The position numbers were made by a program, and so were the translations under genes. Positions 63,105 to 64,000 of a stretch of 64,000 nucleotides of DNA are shown here, one piece after another. This stretch comes from Planctomycetaceae bacterium (GTDB lineage: Bacteria > Planctomycetota > UBA1135 > GCA-002686595), in the NCBI GenBank assembly GCA_011525785.1, contig WYBT01000020.1, positions 1 through 64,000 of the forward strand, given 5' to 3'. Within the stretch, counting starts at the first letter, position 1, and every line of letters begins with the position of its first letter. The notes under the pieces are model-generated. The model did not search any database. It was given only the letters and a program-made list of their open reading frames with translations, and was not told the origin of the DNA.

Positions 63105-64000
63105 TCAGCGCCACTCGAGCGAGCGCACGGCGACGCGCAGCTTGCCGTCTGCGACTTCCGTGAACGCGAACAGCACGCCTTCACCGCTCGCGATCAAGCG
63201 TCCGATGCCGCTGTCGCGGCCGGCCGAGGCGGGCGCGATGGTCTGCGCACCCGGCGACTCGAGCTCGTCGTCGAGTCGAACGACGCGCCAGAGCGCGGAT
63301 TCGCCGCTCTGTTCGAGCCACGAGACGATCAGCGCACCGCGCGCATCGAACACGGCGTCGACGCGGCCGATGGCTTCGGATCCGGCGAGTTGGGCGCGCT
63401 GCGCGAACGTGCGGCCGCGGTCGTTCGACACGGCGACGTGGACGGCCGCTGAGTTCGCGCTGCCCATGCTGAACCACGCGATCGCCAGTCGCTCGTCCGC
63501 CGCGGCGAGCGCCGGTCCGTTCACAGGGCAGCCCGCGATCTTCCACGCGTCGCCGCTGGTCCACACGCGCTCGGGTTCGCGACCCGGCTCGAGGCGCAGG
63601 AGCGCGATGTCGCGCACCTCGGTTTCGTCGCGGTCACGATAGGCGATCCACCCGGCGCCGTCGGCGCTGCGCAGCGCCGCGGTGGGGCAGCAGTCGCACA
63701 CGCGCTCGTCGAGCTCCAACTCCTCGCCGAGCGCGCCATCAGCGGCGACTTCACGCGTGTAGAGCGCCATCGCGCCGCTGTGCTCTGCGTGAGCGTCATG
63801 TCCGCCCTCGCCCATCCGCCGACCGTCGAGCCACACCGCGCGCCAGCCCCGTTCTGCGAGCGGCACGAGCGAGACGAAGCCGTGCTCGCCGGGGCCGTCG
63901 TGCGAGTGCAGCCGCTCGGGCGCAGACCAAGTCGCACCGCCGTCGACGCTGCGCGCGAGCTGAACCGAGTAGTCGTAACGTCCTTCGGCGCTGCGCTGGA
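63105..64000 (-). CDS. Sialidase-fold (BNR-repeat) protein, N-terminal part beyond window edge
   Basis: 298 codons are open from the right edge to the stop at 63105. The product has BNR/Asp-box-type repeats (RSVDGGATWSAPERLH, SNDRGRTFAQRAQL), typical of the six-bladed sialidase fold, and a CDCCPTAA motif (VCDCCPTAALRSADGAGWIAYRDRD) that recurs in uncharacterised bacterial sialidase-fold proteins. The Arg triad of true sialidases cannot be assessed because the N terminus is missing. A GTG at 63866 could serve as an internal start, but the repeat continues upstream of it in frame, so the gene surely extends past base 64000. It is convergent with the lectin/dehydrogenase-like gene, 13 bp apart. 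Confidence 0.75.
   Translation of the reverse strand, partial: QRSAEGRYDYSVQLARSVDGGATWSAPERLHSHDGPGEHGFVSLVPLAERGWRAVWLDGRRMGEGGHDAHAEHSGAMALYTREVAADGALGEELELDERVCDCCPTAALRSADGAGWIAYRDRDETEVRDIALLRLEPGREPERVWTSGDAWKIAGCPVNGPALAAADERLAIAWFSMGSANSAAVHVAVSNDRGRTFAQRAQLAGSEAIGRVDAVFDARGALIVSWLEQSGESALWRVVRLDDELESPGAQTIAPASAGRDSGIGRLIASGEGVLFAFTEVADGKLRVAVRSLEWR

Overview
The window is a high-GC bacterial chromosome segment. It most probably comes from a planctomycete of the lineage with very large sets of secreted proteins. Evidence: an extracytoplasmic-function sigma factor of the type paired with Ser/Thr kinases sits next to a kinase-TPR protein; DUF1570, DUF3604, VIT/von Willebrand A and FG-GAP proteins are present; and many exported proteins share one cysteine-containing C-terminal domain. 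Genes are dense, often in overlapping (ATGA) operons, and no tRNA, rRNA, CRISPR array or insertion sequence was seen. The taxonomic call is inference.

Layout. 1-2.5 kb: groEL (cut by the left edge), groES and a lone receiver protein. 2.8-9.6 kb: an SGNH hydrolase, then a leftward run of VIT/vWA protein, OmpR-type regulator, histidine kinase and a metallophosphoesterase. 9.7-13.3 kb: a secreted FG-GAP propeller protein and a zinc-ribbon membrane protein. 13.5-14.9 kb: dihydrolipoyl dehydrogenase. 14.9-18.1 kb: an accessory block (small orphan protein, DUF4143 ATPase, Phd/VapC toxin-antitoxin pair with a third co-directional gene). 18.3-22.1 kb: a secreted DNRLRE protein, an aldo/keto reductase operon and lipB. 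22.3-24.6 kb: an HPt protein and an HDOD-receiver-GGDEF protein. 24.6-28.1 kb: HIT, glycosyltransferase and DUF3604 genes. 28.3-32.8 kb: an aminotransferase, dicarboxylate symporter and acetoacetyl-CoA synthetase operon. 32.8-39.7 kb: a secreted beta-propeller protein, a thioredoxin-like protein with an in-frame UGA, and a sigma factor-kinase pair. 39.9-49.2 kb: a giant subtilisin with seven Ig domains, a DTW protein, and a matrixin-like protein with fourteen 33-residue repeats. 49.5-64 kb: a kinase with a signal peptide, a DUF952-cupin fusion, an inverted pair of secreted paralogues, a carboxypeptidase-regulatory-repeat protein, cysteine synthase, a DUF1570 peptidase-like protein, a lectin/sugar-dehydrogenase-like protein and the end of a sialidase-fold protein.

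Two observations stand out. First, the TlpA/thioredoxin-like gene at 34658-35638 reads through only if a UGA exactly at the first cysteine of WCGPC is decoded. A SECIS-like hairpin follows immediately, with an AGGUC element one nucleotide from its position in E. coli fdhF, so this looks like a selenoprotein with a U-G-P-C active site. Second, eight secreted proteins with unrelated N-terminal architectures all end in the same roughly 135-143-residue domain with four conserved cysteines. It occurs in two subtypes, stops within a few residues of the C terminus and lacks any membrane anchor, so it is a candidate undescribed sorting or surface-attachment module.
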